NCBI GenBank assembly: GCA_963783105.1
Contig: CAWAMI010000004.1
Location: 310,001-374,000, forward strand
Source of the DNA: JAVEDQ01 sp963783105
Lineage (GTDB): Bacteria > Actinomycetota > Actinomycetes > Frankiales > Frankiaceae
Reading direction: 5' to 3'
DNA: 64,000 bases
Within the stretch, counting starts at the first letter, position 1, and every line of letters starts with the position of its first letter. The position numbers and the translations under genes were made by a program. This document shows, piece after piece, positions 61,480 to 64,000 of the stretch. The notes beneath the pieces were generated by a model. The model saw nothing but the letters and a program-made list of their open reading frames with translations, had not been told where the DNA came from and ran no database searches.

Positions 61480-63596
61480 CAGCGCAGTCCGACATCGCCA
61501 ACTCAGAGATCGCGCAGCCGGCCGTTGCCGGGCTGTCGACCCCGCCGCCGCTGCTGATCGTCGGGCACGGCACGCGGAGCACGCTCGGCGTCGCCGAGTT
61601 CGGCGAGCTGGTCGAGCTCGTCCGCGAGCGGGCGGCCCGCAGCGTGGTCGGTCCGCCTGCCGTGGTGGGCGGGTTCCTCGAACTCGCGCCGCCGCCGCTC
61701 ACCGACTCGGTGGCCGAGCTCGTGGCCGGCGGCGCGCGGCACATCTCGGTCGTGCCGCTCGTGCTCGTCGCGGCCGGGCACGCCAAGGGCGACGTGCCGG
61801 CGGCGCTCGAGCGCGAGCGCGGTCGGCATGCAGATCTCGGCACTTCTGACGGCGACCAGGGCCTCAGCTTCCGCTACGGACGGCCGCTCGGGCCGCACCC
61901 GTCGCTGCAGGCTGCGATGGAGGCCCGCGTCGATGCGGTGCTCGCGGGCGACAGCCGCGCCGACACCATGCTGGTGGTCGTCGGCCGGGGGACGACGGAC
62001 CCCGACGCCAACGCCGAGGTCGCCAAGGTCGCCCGCCTGCTCGAGGAGGGGCGGGGCTACGCCGGCGTCGAGTACGGCTTCATCAGCCTCGCCGAGCCGG
62101 GCGTGCCGGCCGCGCTGGAGCGGTGCCGGAGGCTCGGGGCGCAACGGATCGTCGTCGTCCCCTACTTCCTGTTCTCCGGCGTGCTGCCGGACAGGGTCGT
62201 CGAGCAGTCGCAGGCGTTCGCCGCCGACCATCCCGAGCTCGACGTCCGGGTCGCCGGGCTGCTCGGCGCGACCCCGGAGCTCGCCGACCTGGTCCTCGAG
62301 CGCTACGCCGAGATCCAGCGCGGGGACCTGCGGAGCAACTGCGACACGTGCCTCTACCGGGTCGCGCTGCCCGGCTTCGAGCACCGGGTGGGCGCGCCGC
62401 AGACGCCGCACGACCACCCGGACGACCCGACCGACCCGCACGCGGGCACGGGCACTCGCACGGGCACGGGCACGGGCACCATTCCCACGGACCGGCGCAT
62501 GGCTGACCCGTTCCGCTCCTCCCACGCCGACCCGCTCCGCTGGCACGGCGACCGGGAGGTCGCTCCCGGCCTCCTCGACGCCGCCGTCAACGTGCGGCTG
62601 CCCGCGCCGCCGCCGTGGCTCGCGGAGCGCATCGCCGCGGCGCTGGACGACCTCGGGAGCTATCCCGACGCGACCTCCGCCCGTCGGGCCGTGGCCGACC
62701 GGCACGCCCGCCCCGAGTCGGAGGTCCTGCTCACCGCTGGCGCCGCCGAGGCGTTCGTCCTGCTCGCCCGCGCGCTGCGCCCGCGCCGCGCGGTCTGCAT
62801 CCACCCGTCGTTCACCGAGCCGGAGGCCGCCCTCGCCGCGGCGGGCATCGAGGTCGACCGCGTCGTGCTCGAGCCGCCCTACCGGCTCGACCCCCACTCG
62901 GTCTCCACACTGATCCCCGTCGACGCCGACCTCGTCGTCCTCGGCAACCCGACCAACCCCACATCGGTGCTGCACCCCGCCGACGTCGTCCGCGGCCTGC
63001 TGCGCCCCGGCCGCGTCGTGCTGGTCGACGAGGCCTTCGCCGACTTCACGCCGGGGGAGCCGGAGAGCCTCGCGTCCGCCCGGCTGCCCGGGCTCGTCGT
63101 CGTGCGCAGCCTGACGAAGATGTGGGGGCTCGCCGGCCTCCGCGTCGGCTACCTGCTCGGCCCGGCGGAGCTGGTCGACGCCTGTGCCGCCGCGCAGCCC
63201 GCCTGGTCGGTCTCGTCGCCGGCGCTGGTCGCCGCCGCGGCCTGCTCGACGCCCGTGGCCGTGGCCGAGGCGGACGCGGCGGCGGCGGAGCTGGCAGTCG
63301 AGCGGCAGAGGCTGGTCCGCCGGATCGTCGGGCTGCCGGGCATGGACGTGGTCGGCGGTAGCGCCGCACCCTTCCTGCTCCTGCGCGCCGACGGCGGGGA
63401 GCGTCTCCGGCTCCGCCTGCGCGAACTCGGCGTGGCCGTGCGCAGATGCGACACGTTCCCCGGCCTCACCGCCGACCACCTCCGGGTCGCCGCGCGCGAT
63501 CCGGCCCACAACGCAGCCGTGGCCGATGCGCTGGCCGCCGCAATCCCGCCCACCGACCGTCGCGTCGACGTCTCGTACTCGCAGGAGATCGCATGA
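61476..63596 (+). CDS. cbiX: CbiX-type cobaltochelatase in continuous frame with CobC (apparent fusion, 706 aa)
   Basis: The GTG at 61476 overlaps the cobH stop. Residues 1-about 325 are the two-domain CbiX: catalytic His31 in LIVGHGTRS, VPLVLVAAGHAKGDVP, VVVPYFLFSGVLPDRV, and the actinobacterial tail CDTCLYRVALPGFEHRVGAP. CbiX inserts Co(II) into sirohydrochlorin. After about 62440 the tail reads Gly-Thr repeats and runs straight into CobC. In the -1 frame the same bases read a His-rich tail (GHGHSHGHGHGHHSHG) and stop at 62506, overlapping the CobC ATG at 62499. A lost base near 62441-62446 probably created the fusion. Confidence 0.85.
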   Translation: MTAQSDIANSEIAQPAVAGLSTPPPLLIVGHGTRSTLGVAEFGELVELVRERAARSVVGPPAVVGGFLELAPPPLTDSVAELVAGGARHISVVPLVLVAAGHAKGDVPAALERERGRHADLGTSDGDQGLSFRYGRPLGPHPSLQAAMEARVDAVLAGDSRADTMLVVVGRGTTDPDANAEVAKVARLLEEGRGYAGVEYGFISLAEPGVPAALERCRRLGAQRIVVVPYFLFSGVLPDRVVEQSQAFAADHPELDVRVAGLLGATPELADLVLERYAEIQRGDLRSNCDTCLYRVALPGFEHRVGAPQTPHDHPDDPTDPHAGTGTRTGTGTGTIPTDRRMADPFRSSHADPLRWHGDREVAPGLLDAAVNVRLPAPPPWLAERIAAALDDLGSYPDATSARRAVADRHARPESEVLLTAGAAEAFVLLARALRPRRAVCIHPSFTEPEAALAAAGIEVDRVVLEPPYRLDPHSVSTLIPVDADLVVLGNPTNPTSVLHPADVVRGLLRPGRVVLVDEAFADFTPGEPESLASARLPGLVVVRSLTKMWGLAGLRVGYLLGPAELVDACAAAQPAWSVSSPALVAAAACSTPVAVAEADAAAAELAVERQRLVRRIVGLPGMDVVGGSAAPFLLLRADGGERLRLRLRELGVAVRRCDTFPGLTADHLRVAARDPAHNAAVADALAAAIPPTDRRVDVSYSQEIA
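62444..62479 (+). repeat. GGGCAC hexamer array in the cbiX-cobC junction
   Basis: Five near-identical GGGCAC units with one CTCGCAC-type variant. The frame that reads His-Gly here is the one expected for a CbiX metal-binding tail, and the actual frame reads Gly-Thr. Such arrays are prone to slippage. Confidence 0.7.
62499..63596 (+). CDS. cobC: L-threonine-O-3-phosphate decarboxylase CobC (likely own start)
   Basis: 365 residues from an ATG at 62499. It is a HisC-like PLP fold: NVRLPAPPPWLAERI near the start, NPTNPTSVLHP near 148, and the PLP Lys207 in SLTKMWGLAGLRVGY. DEAFADF upstream is the conserved active-site segment. It makes aminopropanol phosphate for the nucleotide loop, or acts as the fused partner of CbiX. 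It shares its frame with CbiX. The ATG overlaps the expected CbiX His-tail stop (ATGGCTGA). Confidence 0.86.
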   Translation: MADPFRSSHADPLRWHGDREVAPGLLDAAVNVRLPAPPPWLAERIAAALDDLGSYPDATSARRAVADRHARPESEVLLTAGAAEAFVLLARALRPRRAVCIHPSFTEPEAALAAAGIEVDRVVLEPPYRLDPHSVSTLIPVDADLVVLGNPTNPTSVLHPADVVRGLLRPGRVVLVDEAFADFTPGEPESLASARLPGLVVVRSLTKMWGLAGLRVGYLLGPAELVDACAAAQPAWSVSSPALVAAAACSTPVAVAEADAAAAELAVERQRLVRRIVGLPGMDVVGGSAAPFLLLRADGGERLRLRLRELGVAVRRCDTFPGLTADHLRVAARDPAHNAAVADALAAAIPPTDRRVDVSYSQEIA

Positions 63597-64000
63597 GTCC
63601 CCAGAACCCGCCCGAGCTCGCCGAGCTGCTGACCCGTGTCCGCCCCGCCGACGCCGAGGCGACGCGCCAGGCCCGGGAGTGGCAGGACCGGCTGACCAAG
63701 CCCAAGGGTTCCCTCGGCGTGCTCGAGGACGTCTCGGTCGCGCTCGCCGGGCTGGCGGGCAGTGTGCCGCCGCCCGTGCCGACGCCCGCCGCGGTCGCGG
63801 TCTTCGCCGCCGACACAGGCGTGCATGCGCAGGGAGTCACGCCGTGGCCGCAGGAGGTCACGGCCCAGATGGTCGGCAACTTCCTCGCCGGCGGCGCCGC
63901 CGTCAACGTCCTGGCCGCCCAGGTGGGCGCGCAGGTGACGGTCGTCGACGTCGGCGTCGCGACGGCCCTGCCCGTCGACGACGCGTCCGCGGAGGACCCG
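63593..64000 (+). CDS. cobT: Nicotinate-nucleotide:dimethylbenzimidazole phosphoribosyltransferase CobT, cut by window edge
   Basis: 136 residues are seen before the right edge. The start overlaps the cobC stop (ATGA). TKPKGSLGVLEDVSVALAG is the conserved N-terminal segment, and FAADTGVHAQGVTPWPQEVT is the first catalytic-domain loop. It forms alpha-ribazole phosphate for the lower ligand. The remaining C-terminal part, about 200 residues, lies outside. Confidence 0.93.
   Translation, partial: MSPQNPPELAELLTRVRPADAEATRQAREWQDRLTKPKGSLGVLEDVSVALAGLAGSVPPPVPTPAAVAVFAADTGVHAQGVTPWPQEVTAQMVGNFLAGGAAVNVLAAQVGAQVTVVDVGVATALPVDDASAEDP

Overview
The window is very GC-rich DNA with dense, mostly non-overlapping genes, many GTG starts and GTGA/ATGA start-stop overlaps. 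This is typical of a mycolic-acid-free or Pseudonocardia-like actinobacterium. A mycothiol-ligase-type gene, a CysO/Mec/CysM sulfur system and synteny with the Mycobacterium tuberculosis pncB1-rdgB segment support Actinomycetes. The exact genus cannot be fixed from the sequence alone.

Layout. 1-4.9 kb: response regulator, large hybrid histidine kinase and a flavin monooxygenase (truncated by the left edge), all on the minus strand. 4.9-11.1 kb: DUF2510 membrane protein, glutamine amidotransferase, MshC-like ligase, STAS protein, SDR, acyl-CoA synthetase. 11.2-12.3 kb: a DUF559/AbiEi-like gene bracketed by two copies of a perfect or near-perfect palindromic repeat. 12.4-23.8 kb: a conserved actinobacterial island (pncB, clpS, DUF2017, mec, cysO, cysM, murI, MBL hydrolase, rph, rdgB), interrupted by an MFS transporter, a two-component system and a PAP2 phosphatase. 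23.8-29.5 kb: small membrane or unknown proteins, a DHA2-type drug exporter, a large LuxR regulator and a tRNA-Leu(UAG). 29.5-32.7 kb: Bcp peroxiredoxin and a cbiMNQO-type nickel/cobalt ECF transporter with a candidate Nur box upstream. 32.8-35.4 kb: DUF3618, RsbW-like ATPase and a full double-domain KaiC homologue. 35.4-39.1 kb: SDR, DUF427, TetR and acyl-CoA dehydrogenase, with a shared operator-like palindrome. 39.3-42.7 kb: an ATPase-GAF sensor and a RibD/DHFR-like reductase.

42.9-64 kb is a cobalamin locus: cobD, cobQ, cobN, a small VapBC-like pair and a flavodoxin-type reductase. A B12 riboswitch then heads a second unit: fused ChlI/D chelatase, cobO, cobB/cbiA, cobI, cobM, cbiD, cobL, cbiG-cobJ fusion, ferredoxin, cobH, cbiX, cobC and cobT (cut by the right edge). 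The set mixes an ATP-dependent late cobaltochelatase (CobN plus ChlID) with early-cobalt/anaerobic-type genes (CbiX, CbiD, CbiG).

Six single-base frame breaks were found by reading across frames: one in cobQ, three in cobN, one in the vapC-like gene, and one that converts the His-rich tail of CbiX into a read-through fusion with CobC. They may be assembly errors or real decay. Other leads are the four-copy palindrome (one copy read in frame inside the ferredoxin gene, one supplying a stop codon), the KaiC homologue without a KaiA-binding tail, the candidate Nur box, and a two-site TetR operator.
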